Positions 1-11,640 of a stretch of 64,000 nucleotides of DNA are shown here, piece by piece. The translations under genes and the position numbers were made by a program. Source of the stretch: Siniperca chuatsi (Eukaryota > Chordata > Actinopteri > Centrarchiformes > Sinipercidae). The first letter of the stretch is position 1, and every line of letters starts with the position of its first letter. Location of the stretch: assembly GCF_020085105.1 (NCBI RefSeq), contig NC_058047.1:16440001-16504000 (forward strand), in the 5' to 3' direction. The notes beneath the pieces are model-generated. The model made no database searches. It had not been told where the DNA came from and was given only the letters and a program-made list of their open reading frames with translations.

Positions 1-1863
1 CTTGTCTAAATAACAGAAGCAGTCTGAGCGGTGGAAAAAAAAGTTGAGGAAAAAGGCACAAGCCAGATTCTATACAATGAAGGCACCCTGTTGATTCTGC
101 ACATTTATTAAACAACAGCGCCCTCTGCAGGATTACGGCGGTGGTACTACACGGCGGCACAATGGCTCTGGTGTCAGCAATATTGCTAAACTATGAGCTC
201 AGGTGATGTACGTAGATGCGCATTTATTATTCAAGTAGAAAAATCTCATTACACTAGACACAAATGACAGCTCGGTTTTGTCTTAAAATGAGTTTATGAG
301 CTGTATTCTGCCGCCAGCATTTGGTTTCAGTTGAACATTTTGTTGCTATTAGCAACCACTACTGGCACAGTTCCACAGCAGTTTAACTAACATTGTTAGA
401 GCCACCATTTTGTCAGATCTGTGACCAAGCAAATATTGACAGGCATCTTTTATCTTCCCCTAAAATGCCATTATTACAGCGTTATATGTAGGTACTCTTT
501 TTTAATTATACCTATTTTGTGATTGTTGATTTGTTTATTTAGCTTTTCTGTGTTAATTTTACTGCCAACTAATACTAGTTGTCTGAGGCGAATGTGTGCT
601 AATACAACATCCTAAGTAACCTTTAAATTACTGCTTGTGATAACTTTAAGGCCTGTGTATTTTACTCGTTACTCTTTTGGACTCTCTGTGTATGTTTACT
701 AGATTAATTAGTATTGTGTACTCCCTATGGGGGATTTGATTGTTGATTTTTCACCAGTGATATTTTGTTTCTTCCTGATGAGGGACAATGTACCTAATTC
801 AGTCTTCTAGTCTACACTTCTGTAAATCCAGTTTCTTCATTACTGTACTAATTTATCTTTAAAATACCTAATGCCTAACTTTTGTTCATGGTATGGTAGA
901 TGATATTTAATTGTTTTCTGATTTGTAATCACTATCATTAAATTTGTTGTGTTTTATCCAACACCATTTCCATAGCTTAACCATTGCTTCCAGTAAAAAC
1001 CTCAAAGACTAACTAACCACTGCCTTAAACCTTTATTAGAAATGTTTAGCTCACTGCATAGATTGTGTTTTTTAAAGTGTAGAAGACCTTCCTCAACATG
1101 CAAACAAGGAGTGACTTGTTATAATGAAATAAATTAATTTTACATTGAGGAATTGAGATTTCTCAAGCTCGTTGTTAAATGCAAAACCAACAGTCCAAAA
1201 TTGGGATTAACAATTAAATTTACAAAGAATTCATTCATTACAAGAAGTAATTTATTCCAATTCATGTTACAAGTTGTGTCTGTTATCCATATTTAACATT
1301 AACATTACAATTCAATTACAACAATTACAAAGGAAAAAATAATTTTGTGACATTTCATGATTTCAGTTAGCTTTTTAGCATCTTCAGCGGTCTCACAGAG
1401 ATGCTGCATGTTTTCCTCGACAGGAAAATGACTGTAATACTGCTTTGTGGCCACCAGATGTTGACTGCTCAACACCATGCAAGTCAGTATCTTTACCCCA
1501 AAGACTGTAAGTTAACACTCAAGCAAACACATTTGTTTGAAATAGGTTGTTTCGTAAATTGCACCATTTGGCCATATGGTTTCACCATAATAAAAAGCTA
1601 TATTGTGACCACTAACCTGTCTCTCAACCATGAGATTAAAATGACAATCTTTTCCTTTCAGGCTCTTGGGGTCTAGTACCACCATCAAGCCATTTCTCCA
1701 ACAAATTGTACATAATTCCCAACAGATTTTTTACACAAACGATTTTAACTGTTTCCATCATCCTTGGATCAGAGTTCTGATATTTGTTATTGTTTGACCA
1801 CAACACACAATGTGAGTTGACATCAAAGATCCACAAGAGGAAGGGAGGTGGTTTCCCTAAAAG

Positions 1864-2100
1864 TTTAAAGCTCCACTAATCAATATTTTTTATATTAACA
1901 ATGAATCAAGTGGCTGTGAGTAATGTGAAAAGGCTGGTGGTGCAGTGGATGTGTAAGTAGGCAACTGGTTGCTTATATGTGAGCCATCTGCAGGTTTTTA
2001 TTCAAATTCTAATAAGTTGGTGGAGGCTTTGGTTGCAATGAAAACCTGAAGACTGTTGGGTCTTAGAGTCTTCTTACATGACAGATGTGTCTGTCAGCTT
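1864..2100 (+). repeat. Fragment of a dispersed repeat (relative of 33623-34155)
   Basis: Shares the start (TTTAAAGCTCCACTAAT) and a later block (GGATGTGTAAG, CAACTGGTTGCTTA) with the element at 33623, with the middle missing. Confidence 0.45.
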
Positions 2101-2157
2101 GTTATGGAGTTATAAGTGGTCCAAAAATGAGTAAATGCAACTGTAAATGAGTGAAGA

Positions 2158-2601
2158 ACTTTGAATTACATAGAACAGATACATGCTGCACAGCATGTTC
2201 TGATATTTTAAAAGGAAACTCCACTGTTTTCACACATCAAAGTCTGTTTACATTGCATTGGCTGGAGCTGTAGTCGTCAAGCAAATGAAAAAAATCTGGA
2301 GGTGTGGAGTTAGAAAGAAGTGAGCTTATCAGACCTCTGTAGCCCGCTCCTCATCTCTGCATGAGGCTAGTGGCTCGAGGCTACTTTAGCCGCTACTAGC
2401 ATAACACACCCGAATCTCCAACCAAACTGTCGGCATTTAGGTTGCATTGTGGGAAATGTAGGCGCCATGTTTTGACCTCTATGGTTTTGACAAGAAAGAA
2501 GATTGCATGTAATAAAAAAGAAGATATTTTTGGTTCTGCTGCATCAATTTTCATGCTTTTTTTACTGGCCATCACAAGTCCAACAATGGTATAGAAATGC
2601 A
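2158..2601 (+). repeat. Duplicated segment, copy 1 (444 bp)
   Basis: Nearly identical to 3307-3750 in direct orientation, about 1.15 kb apart, with only a handful of substitutions. The unit contains a MITE-like body (AAAAGGAAACTCCACTG onward) plus the same upstream flank, so the pair arose by segmental duplication rather than two insertions. A diverged relative lies at 16337-16700. Confidence 0.85.
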
Positions 2602-3150
2602 ATGCTAAATAAGTGGATTGCTCTTAAGAATGCTGCATGTCTGATCACACCATAATCAGTGATGTAAGAGCAAGGTGTTTTCAATCATTCGTCAAAGGCT
2701 CCTGTTGTTGTGATATTATTGGTTGGGGGCAAAAAGCACAAAATAATTCAAAGTTTAAACCCACGGACAGCAGTACAGCAGCAATTTTATGGGTTGTTTC
2801 ATGTTTTAATGTTATACGAGAGAATATCAAATTGAACAACTGTTCAACTGTGAGATAAGAAACTTTGTTGGGGTGATGAATCAAGCTTATTTTGCAGTAG
2901 CTCAATTTTCAGGTCAGGTCCTCCATGTGCTTGGACCTAAGCAGCAACTATCAAAGCTGAACACAAAGGCAAATATGTGCCTAAATATGAAGTCTCTGTA
3001 ATACTCACCAAATGCTGACACTAAGAAAACTCTGGCTTTGTCATAATGTCCACTTCTACAGACTTCTACATGTGTTCATGACTGGTCCACGAGGGCTCAC
3101 TGTGAAATTAGCAAGGCCCTTTTTTGATTGTTTTATGCACATTTTCCATA

Positions 3151-3300
3151 ACTCTGCAATACTTTGTTTGAGGTGTTACTATACCCACAATTCATAGTAT
3201 TCCAATGTTAAAAACACGGAAAGTCTGAAATCATTAAACAAAGATAAAGAGCTGGCAAGAACAAGTTTCCATAGCAGTATATTAAAATTGAGCAACAAAC
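3151..3300 (+). repeat. 150-bp direct repeat, copy 1
   Basis: Almost identical to 3786-3935 (offset 635 bp); copy 2 of the 444-bp segment lies between them. Only about one substitution was seen. Confidence 0.85.
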
Positions 3301-3306
3301 ACTCAC

Positions 3307-3750
3307 ACTTTGAATTACATAGAACAGATACATGCTGCACAGCATGTTCTGATATTTTAAAAGGAAACTCCACTGTTTTCACACATCAAAGTCTGTTTAC
3401 ATTGCATTGGCTGGAGCTGTAGTCGTCAAGCAAATGAAAAAAATCTGGAGGTGTGGAGTTAGAAAGAAGTGAGCTTATCAGACCTCTGTAGCCCGCTCCT
3501 CATCTCTGCATGAGGCTAGTGGCTTGAGGCTACTTTAGCCGCTACTAGCATAACACACCCGAATCTCCAACCAAACTGTCGGTATTTAGGTTGCATTGTG
3601 GGAAATGTAGGTGCCAGGTTTTGACCTCTATGGTTTTGACAAGAAAGAAGATTGCATGTAATAAAAAAGAAGATATTTCTGGTTCTGCTGCATCGATTTT
3701 CATGCTTTTTTTACTGGCCATCACAAGTCCAACAATGGTATAGAAATGCA
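3307..3750 (+). repeat. Duplicated segment, copy 2 (444 bp)
   Basis: Partner of 2158-2601. It runs directly into a partial third repeat of its own internal motif (GTGGGAAATGTAGGCG at about 3753), then into the 3786-3935 repeat. Confidence 0.85.
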
Positions 3751-3785
3751 TTGTGGGAAATGTAGGCGTCAGGTTTTGACCTCTG

Positions 3786-3935
3786 ACTCTGCAATGCTTT
3801 GTTTGAGGTGTTACTATACCCACAATTCATAGTATTCCAATGTTAAAAACACGGAAAGTCTGAAATCATTAAACAAAGATAAAGAGCTGGCAAGAACAAG
3901 TTTCCATAGCAGTATATTAAAATTGAGCAACAAAC
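3786..3935 (+). repeat. 150-bp direct repeat, copy 2
   Basis: Partner of 3151-3300. It joins the truncated motif of the 444-bp repeat without a spacer, so the junction is a rearrangement breakpoint. Confidence 0.85.
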
Positions 3936-3965
3936 GTTTTATTATGAGAGTGTGCATGTTGACAT

Positions 3966-4135
3966 GGGTTTCTCCCTACAGTCCAAAGACATGCAGTGCT
4001 GTTGAATTGGAAACTAAATGCCTGTAGGTGTGATAGACCGGCGACCTGTCTGCATGCTCTCCCACCCAGTGCATACTGGGATAGGCTTCAGACCCCTGCA
4101 ACTCTGAACAGGATAAACAAATATAAAAGCTGGTG
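3966..4135 (+). mobile_element. SINE-type 3' part
   Basis: CTACAGTCCAAAGACATGCA, then GTAGGTGTGA, GGCGACCTGTC and ACTGGGATAGGCT are hallmarks of the 3' portion of a widespread fish tRNA-type SINE. The tRNA-like head is missing, so the copy is 5'-truncated. Confidence 0.6.
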
Positions 4136-4609
4136 GCAGGAGGAGTTTGTTGGATATCATTGGACCAACAAAATGATCACTGGACTGACTCGAGGGCATA
4201 AGCACAGTCTTATTTAGAGCCACTACAATAAAAGCCTACAGGGCTGGTTCTGCTTAACAGTTAAACAAAAAAACAAACACACACACACACTTGTGGTTTA
4301 GAATACGCACTTTGTGGTTGCAGTGCTGTTTGAAGTTATATTTTCAGAGTAAGGGCGTTGGTAACAGTCATGGGTGTTGTTAACACCTTGGGTTGCGATA
4401 GCTTAGTGTGTATTTTTTTAAACTGCGTTTTTCTTTGCCCTCATTTCATTTAAAATTACAGGCTTGCCACAGTATCAATAGATTTATATAGAAGAACATA
4501 TATCCTATATCAAAGCTTTTATAATATGGTTTATTGATGCATGTCTGGGTTTTTTTTTTACATCTCAGGACTGAAAAGGAGAAGTTGTGTTAGAAATTAG
4601 CTACTTTGA

Positions 4610-4678
4610 TTTCATGGGGAAGGCCCATGAAATGTATGCCTCATTACAGTTACACTTGACCTACAATGTAGGTCAAGT
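4610..4678. other. Two adjacent perfect hairpins
   Basis: First inverted repeat TTTCATGGG / CCCATGAAA at 4610-4618 and 4624-4632 (5-nt loop). Second ACTTGACCTAC / GTAGGTCAAGT at 4654-4664 and 4668-4678 (3-nt loop). Arms are perfect. Confidence 0.7.
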
Positions 4679-5925
4679 CTCTCAAAGTCAAATAACATTT
4701 GCATTGTTTCTGTCTATACATGTGCTCTCTCCTTTCTTGCTCTTGAATGGAGAAACCATGCAAACGGGAGAACTGTTGAGTGAAACCACAGAAACATTTG
4801 TGATGGACATAGATGGAAGATGACAGATAATACCCACTTGCAATGTTTTCTTATTACTAAAATAACATTTTCTATGAGCATGAAAAACAATATTTTCTTA
4901 GAGAAACATTTGGGGCATTGGCCTGATTATAGTTATATTTTCTCAAAGGTTTCAATTGACTTTTTCTAGCATGCTTTTGAAGCATTTGATAAATGATAAT
5001 TATAGTGCACTGATACAATTAGAGCCTACTATGTTGAAAGCTTGAAATATATAATCACAGCTCTTTGAAAACTCCACTCTAAAGAGCAAATGAGTTCTGG
5101 TTTTGCTCATATTTGAAAAGTGGTTTCTTGATTTTGGGGTCTGGCATCACTTTCTGGTGCTTGCAAGATGCCTCGTATGCTGGTTCTCAGTATATTATAT
5201 GATTATGGTTGACTTGAAAGTGGTCTCAATGCCACTGCCTGTCTTATGTCTTATGCCATGTGGTTAGGGTCTGCTGGTGCATGGTTGGAGGTTTGTCAAG
5301 TGTGCCATGCATGGTGACATTAACAGCATGAAGTGAATAATGTGACTGTGGCCTGTCAATCCAAACCAACAACCACAGCTGTGCGATGAGACGTATGAAA
5401 CCTTCTATCTGCAGGGAGGGGCGCATTTCCATCTGATTGGGATTTCCTGTTTTTCTCTTATAGTTTCTGAGAAATATTGAGAAAAATAAATTCTAATTTG
5501 AGGCTTTTGTAATAACGCCTTGGCTAATAAGTGCAAGTGAGATTCTTGCCACATATCCTTAAAAATATTGAGTCACAAAACATTTACAATTGGCTTAGTG
5601 TGGCACGTGTTTTGAAAGAGCCTTTCCCGTATAAGTTATCATAGTGCAGCTTGAGCAATAGGATTTGGATGTGCTGTTGTAGTAAAATCTGCATGATGTC
5701 CTGGGAAAACATCACGATCTTGATGCACCAGAAAAGTGGTGGAAAATTGTTAAATATCAGTTAGGATAAAATAGATTTTGTGAAATAGACGGAAGATACT
5801 TTTCGAACAATTTTGACTTCTTTGTGAAATTTTAGAATTGTAGGCTGTAAAATTCTCACTGGTGCTTCGTGTCATTTTACATGATGATGGAACAAAAGTG
5901 ACTGCAATCTCTCTGTTGCATATCA

Positions 5926-5974
5926 AGTGTGTGTGTGTGTGTTTGTGTGTGTGTAGTGTGTGTGTGTAGTGTGT
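5926..5974. repeat. Interrupted (GT)n microsatellite
   Basis: GT dinucleotides broken by TTT and TAG interruptions. Confidence 0.85.
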
Positions 5975-6631
5975 TTTGGGTGTGGACTATCTAACCTTCT
6001 CTGGCTTACTTCCCCATCAAAAATATGCAATCTGTAGTCAACGTTAACTACGTTGTCTTCTCACACACTCAGCATCACCTCCAGCAGCCTAAGTAAGTAC
6101 TCTTCACTGCACAGCATTTACTTCACTCTACAGTAATGGATATCATTTAATTTTAAAACAGATTTCAGAATTTCCACTTAACTCTTGGGGTGCAGCATGC
6201 AGTACTTGATGTGTACTGGACAAATTAATGTATTTTTTGCTCAGATTTGATTTAAAACAATATGAACCTTGGAAAAAAGCTTTCTGTTTCTTTAGTCATT
6301 TTTGATTAATTTATTTTGATTGATGTCACTGAAGAGATTTTAGGAGGGGAAAAAAAGAAAAAACTTAACTGATGTTTTTGCCCATTTTGTATTCTTGTAA
6401 GAAACAATGTGTATTTCCTTCGCGTGTTGATTTAAATGCCCTCTGCAGCTGCTCAGTCATCCTGTGTTAACCACAACTAGGTGGAGTGTTGTGGCATATG
6501 AGGGGCATTTAAATGATGCCTTTTAAATTGATTAAAGCACTGTATTGAGGAAGCACACAATACAGTTATGAGAGTGAGAGGATTTTTTTTCACATAGCCA
6601 TGTTGAAATTGTTCTTATTTCTTCTTTTCAG

Positions 6632-6786
6632 GTGTGTGTTGTGTACAGGCAGAGCTCCAGTGGTTAGAGTGTGATGATAGCCTGTTTGATCACAGGAGTT
6701 CCACACTAATTCCCTTGCAGCTCGTACCAGCTCGGTTCAACCTGTTCCCACCGACAGCCTTGATCTTGACCAGCTCAGCCGTCGCT
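6632..6786 (+). other. s1pr4: s1pr4 5' UTR part of the coding exon, with splice acceptor and small uORF
   Basis: A pyrimidine-rich tract ending TTCTTTTCAG (AG at 6630-6631) looks like a 3' splice site, so the coding exon probably starts at 6632 and is preceded by at least one noncoding exon, as in other S1P receptor genes. An upstream ATG at 6674 opens an 11-codon uORF ending at 6709, out of frame with the receptor. One possible upstream donor is AA|GTAAGT at 6093, but nothing else supports an exon there. Confidence 0.5.
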
Positions 6787-8031
6787 ATGAATGTCTTCTC
6801 CTCCCTCACTTCCTCCTCCTCATGCCCCGACTTGTACCACTTACCCAGTTACCCCAGCAACACCACCATATCGGATGACACAGCCACAGCCACTGGGATT
6901 AGCCATGTGATCTTGCGCCATTACAACCACACCGGCCGCCTGCAGAACAGGACCATCTCAAACACCCAGAGCCACATCAGTGCCTCCACGGCCGTCTTCC
7001 TCTTCTTCAGTATTTTCATCATCCTGGAGAATCTCATGGTGCTGGTGGCAGTCATCTCCCGCATCCGCCACAGTCGGCGCTGGGTTTACGTCTGCATTGC
7101 CAACATCACGCTCAGTGACCTCCTCACCGGCGCTGCCTACGTTGTCAACATCTGTTTGTCTGGCAGCCAGACATTTCGCCTCACCCCTGCTCTGTGGCTC
7201 TTCAGGGAAGGGATGCTGTTTGTGGCCCTGGCAGCTTCCATATTCAGTTTGTTGCTGATTGCTGTGGAGCGTTACACCACTATGATGAAGCCACTGCCCC
7301 AGAAGTCCACCAGGAAGACCTACTATAGGATCTACGGCTTGGTGGCACTCTGCTGGGTTTTGGCGCTGGTGATTGGCTTCCTCCCCTTGCTGGGTTGGAA
7401 CTGTGTGTGCAGCCTGGATGGATGCTCCACCCTCCTCCCTCTCTACTCCAAGACCTACATCTTTTTCTCCCTTATCATTTTCTTCCTCATCCTCCTGGCT
7501 ATTGGCGTGCTCTATGGTGCCATCTACTGCCACGTACACAGGAGTGCACAGCTGGGCCCCCAGCGTAGTCGCAAGCGGTCCTTGGCTCTGCTTAAAACTG
7601 TGATCACCATTGTTGGGGTCTTTATGATCTGCTGGGGGCCACTGTTCCTGCTGCTACTGGTGGATTTCTTCTGTGTCTCCCGCCAGTGTGCGCTGCTGTT
7701 CAGCGCTGACTTTTGCATCTCCCTGGCTGTCCTCAACTCCGGCCTGAACCCCATCATCTACGCCCTGGGCAGCAGTGAGATGAGGAAGGCTATTGCAGAG
7801 CTGCTGTGCTGCTGCTGCCTGAGGTCTGGCCTCTGTCACCCAGACACATTCACATCCAAGGAGACCAACAGCACCTCAGAGAGCAGGAGGGACAGTCTGA
7901 GGAACAGTTTTAACAAGGTCAGGAATCTGAGCGTGGCCTCTCCACCATCAACTCCTAACAAGCCTCGCAGGGCACCCAAAAAATATAGGCTGAGCTCCAC
8001 TACCAGCTGCCTGTCAGTTTCAAGTGGTTAA
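6787..8031 (+). CDS. s1pr4: Sphingosine-1-phosphate receptor 4 (class A GPCR), complete single coding exon
   Basis: This encodes a 414-residue seven-helix receptor for sphingosine-1-phosphate; the mammalian orthologue is on blood and lymphoid cells and couples mainly to Gi and G12/13. Seen in the translation: N-glycosylation sequons at N25, N47 and N54; TM1 about 66-90; TM2 about 99-122; TM3 about 138-160, with the R140-E141 pair that binds the lipid head group in S1P receptors, followed by ERY (161-163); TM4 about 181-203; extracellular-loop cysteines C206, C208 and C213; TM5 about 222-246; TM6 about 269-293 with CWGP; TM7 with NPIIY (321-325); a CCCC palmitoylation-type cluster (341-344); and a Ser-rich tail. 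The HYNHTGRL and NITLSDLLTGAAY stretches match S1PR4 better than S1PR1/2/3/5. Human S1PR4 is 384 residues. The frame is open upstream to 6634 but has no ATG before 6787, which has G at -3. The downstream neighbour ncln supports orthology. Confidence 0.95.
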   Translation: MNVFSSLTSSSSCPDLYHLPSYPSNTTISDDTATATGISHVILRHYNHTGRLQNRTISNTQSHISASTAVFLFFSIFIILENLMVLVAVISRIRHSRRWVYVCIANITLSDLLTGAAYVVNICLSGSQTFRLTPALWLFREGMLFVALAASIFSLLLIAVERYTTMMKPLPQKSTRKTYYRIYGLVALCWVLALVIGFLPLLGWNCVCSLDGCSTLLPLYSKTYIFFSLIIFFLILLAIGVLYGAIYCHVHRSAQLGPQRSRKRSLALLKTVITIVGVFMICWGPLFLLLLVDFFCVSRQCALLFSADFCISLAVLNSGLNPIIYALGSSEMRKAIAELLCCCCLRSGLCHPDTFTSKETNSTSESRRDSLRNSFNKVRNLSVASPPSTPNKPRRAPKKYRLSSTTSCLSVSSG

Positions 8032-8490
8032 ACCACAATGTGCTCCCCTCCCAAGCAAATAAGACCTGTGTGCACTGATACACATCTAACCGTTTCCTCT
8101 GAGTTTTGGTTTGAATGTTCAGTGCTTTGCCAGCAGGTACTTGCATTGATGATTACACACTGTCAGAAAAGTTTGCAATAATATCACAAAAAGCAGGAGT
8201 TTTTTATTCAATTACAAGACATATATTTTCTTAATGCATTTTACAGTTACACTTGATCTGTTGTTGCACTGTACTTGTTGATATTACAGAGTCAAAAAAA
8301 TGTTTATGTATATTATGGCAGATTATTTACAAGAAGTATTATATACAAAAGAGTTAACATGGAAATGTATAATGTGCAGAATGGAAAAATATGTATATAT
8401 GTATTGTAATTAACATGTAACATTTTGTGTAAGCCTGATGTTTTATTGTATACAGACAACTAAAAATAATAAAGTTTATTTTGCTTTATA
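8032..8490 (+). other. s1pr4: s1pr4 3' UTR with poly(A) signal
   Basis: AT-rich sequence follows the TAA stop. The first convincing AATAAA is at 8468-8473, followed by T-rich and TG-containing sequence. Cleavage is therefore expected near 8490. The exact end is inferred. Confidence 0.55.
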
Positions 8491-10024
8491 TATGAGTGCA
8501 TGCTGATTTCAGTAAGTATACTACCTCTGCTTTCCTCTGGAGGGAGACACATGATCAACACCTTGATTGGCTTCTGCGGATGGATCAGATGATTAGATTT
8601 TCCCAGCAAGAAAATAGACATTACAGTAATCTCAACACAAATGCTTAATAGTTTTTCTAAATTTACCATATATAACTTTTACATATCCCACCACATTAAA
8701 GTGACATATTTTAATCTGTGCCAAAAACAAGATGTTTGTTCACTAATCAGTTTAATGCAGGCTTGGCAAAACACACAAATATTCTTAACTTTAGTTTTAA
8801 AGGTTTGTCATCTTTGTCAGACTTAACAGACACGTCAAAAGGCCTTTTCCGGGCTACTCTCCGCTCCCTGCTTTTCTGACAGGATGACTGATTGAAGTTC
8901 AGAACAGAGGAGGTGAGGGCTGGGACTGCAGCCCCAAGGGCACACACAGCCAGGCTAATTGATAAATTCATTATGACAGTCTGGCGGGGTAGATAGATAA
9001 GGTTCAGTCGATAGTATGCACCTGTAAGTTATACAGGCTATGCTACTGTACTTCTGCTCCTGCATACTGGAACAACTTATTTTGTCTTCATGTGAGATTT
9101 AAGTATTTTGAGTATTTTCACAAAACAAAAGCCTATAGTCTGCTATTCAGCAAAGGCAGAGTATGCAAAGTGTGCAGCTCTTTTATTTAAGTCTCACTAG
9201 CCGTGAGAAGTCAACACTGTAGGCTATTTAAAGGTTGAAGATTTGAAAGTTCCCACTTTCAGAATAATGTGTTTGCTTTACTTTCTGAAGTATCTATTTT
9301 CACACTTTGGCAGTAGCCCAGTTCTCACATCATATCTTAAAGGAATAACCATTTACATTTTAAAGCCCTATTTCTCTATATCATTAAATATTCATGACTA
9401 ATTAAGCAACAACTGAAGTTAACGTTCAGAAAATATTATATATAGTTATTATTTATTCAGCTTTTAACACTCAAAATCTCAGCTAATGTGTTGCAGGGTG
9501 GTGTAGTTTGATTTGAGTGACAGTTGCCTGGAAACCAACTGTAATCAGATTCTGATTCAAATGTTGCTAAAAGTACGTGACATCACCTTTTTCCAACTAA
9601 ACTCCACCCACTTCAAACTAGCAGAGCACAGGCAAAACCACAAAAAACAGATATCTCCCATGTAAAATAACAAGAAATATTCTTGTGTAGAAAATAGTGT
9701 GTTCATGTAGCACAAAATTCGCTCAGAGTAAGAAGCTGATGGAGAAAACGTGTTTTTAGGCCCTTTAACCACAAAGCACCCAGGCCAGCTTGAAATCAGT
9801 TTTATAAATATAAATGAACAAATATATGTCAAGAGGCCTGTTTTGTCCCATTTTGTTTGTTTTTACTTCAGTGAACATTAAAATCCTACATGTTTTATTT
9901 TAGCGGAAAACTCAAACCATTTGAAAACCATTAAAATAATAATGTGTCAGCAGACATTCTGAAAATGATTGATGCATTACAAATCATTTGACAGATCAAT
10001 CTGCTGATAAGAGTCTGTGGTGGT

Positions 10025-10028
<4 letters not shown>

Positions 10029-10058
<30 letters not shown>
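10029..10058. repeat. (TG)n microsatellite
   Basis: Uninterrupted run of about 15 TG units. Confidence 0.9.
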
Positions 10059-10060
<2 letters not shown>

Positions 10061-11212
10061 TCATGTTCACAAACCCATGCTGATGATAAAAGAGATTAAG
10101 CAAGATGGCAAGATGGTGAAAATATCCTTAATCCTTTTTTCTTAGCCAGAATTTGCATAATATTTTTCTAAATGCCTTAAAGTGTCTCTGTAGACTACAG
10201 GGCTGAAGCCGCATCCCCTTTTCAAGTTAGTCTCTGTTCCATTAGCCTCCCCAGGAGGTGTATTTTCTCATAGAGCGGTTTTTAAGATGCTCAAACATGA
10301 TACTGGGATTTTCTGTCCATTGTCTAATGAGTACTTATTTACTACTGTTCTAGCTATGCTGTAATCTGTGAGTTTTAGCGACACACATGCTCTCAATCTC
10401 TCTTATCTCTTCTTTGTTATCATCTTATCATCTCTCTTATCATCTTCTTTGTTTCAGTTTTTCAGAAAGAACAATAAAAGAAGAAATGACACTAGATCAA
10501 TAAAAGAGTGGAACAGAAGCTAATCTGGAAAATAGGTGGGACTTCAGCTCTATAATATACTGTATATTCATGCAAGCAAGGAGAAATAAAATCAATTTGT
10601 TCAGCAGTTACTAACAATATTCAGCTTGATCAGCTTTTGGTCAAAGATATTAACAACTAAAATAAACAAAAAAATTGCAAGTCACCCTAACTTAAAAAAT
10701 AGTTCACTTGCTTATCAATAATGAGTTTTGAGATGTTCCACTATCCTGGCAGCCTGTCACACAGGCATTCCTGTTCATGGCGTGTGTGAGCTGCACGGGC
10801 TCGTCAGTGATGACTGGATGAAGGAACCGAAGAGTTGAGGTGAGAAAGGAAGAAACTGACTACATCCTTTTACCTGAAACAGCCACACACACAGTAGCTG
10901 AGGTGATTGTGCAGTGCCATAACAACAGGAAAGCATGCATTCAAATATACAGACACACACATATTTATTATTCATCATGTGCTTATGACAGTGAAGCAAC
11001 TTAAAATTGAGTGCATTTAAACACATACTCAATTGCAAATGTAGCTACATGCATAACCTATATGCCCACACATACATTCTGTAGACGCATGTGCACACAC
11101 TTATAGAGAAACATGCCCGTAAACTCACATACTCTAAATCTGGTCTCTGCAGTCGTTTATGAGGTTTCTTAGAAGTAAGGATTTCTTAGGCTCTCCTCAA
11201 AATCTTTTCCTG

Positions 11213-11234
11213 TTTTTTTTTTTTTTTTTTTTTG
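11213..11234. repeat. Poly(T) tract
   Basis: About 22 consecutive T. Confidence 0.85.
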
Positions 11235-11384
11235 TGGCTGGGGAAGCAAATAAGTCATTGCTGTGTGTGTGTGTTTGTGTGAGTTCCTCTCTCATGAATT
11301 CCTGCATCTTTATGGTTAGAAGTAGGGGATAAGCCTCCCTCATCCTACGTCCTGGCGCAGCTCCAGGTCCGGTGCATGATGAAA

Positions 11385-11640
11385 AAGCAACAGCAAATTC
11401 CAGGCTTTATTAGCTCTAGGCTCAGAGACATTTGTTGTATCATATTTGACATGTCTGGGGGCTGATCACCAATCCACGCTGCTCTGTCTCTCCTTCTCCC
11501 CTTACAACAACAAGGCCTTTTCTCTGCTCTAAATGAGGTACGATGGGTTAATGATGGTTGCGTGCAGACGTGGCTATGCCCTCAATAATTACCTCGCTGG
11601 CTTTGCCTCCAGGTGTTCAGCAGACAGCTAATGATGTACT
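11385..11640. promoter_or_regulatory. Candidate conserved noncoding element
   Basis: Mixed-composition sequence without a usable frame or repeat signature, holding several homeodomain-type cores (TTATTAGC, GTTAATGATGG, CAATAATTACC). Its texture differs from the AT-rich flanks. Conservation could not be tested. Confidence 0.2.

Larger units (their letters stand above)
1..6631. other. Noncoding region upstream of s1pr4
   Basis: AT-rich. Apart from the repeats and hairpins listed, 1-1860 and 4140-6600 show no convincing frame, splice pair or RNA gene. In human the GNA15 gene lies on this side of S1PR4; no part of it is recognisable here. Confidence 0.6.

Noticed and set aside
6061-6092. Upstream s1pr4 noncoding exon ending at GTAAGT (6093)
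   Set aside because: A single donor-like match with no promoter or acceptor evidence; mentioned only as a possibility.
6634-6786. s1pr4 start at 6634
   Set aside because: That codon is GTG directly after a splice acceptor; the first ATG in frame is 6787 and gives a normal S1P receptor N-terminus.
6958-7539. 193-codon antisense frame in s1pr4
   Set aside because: Shadow of the receptor exon; low-complexity Glu/Asp/Gln translation with no domain.
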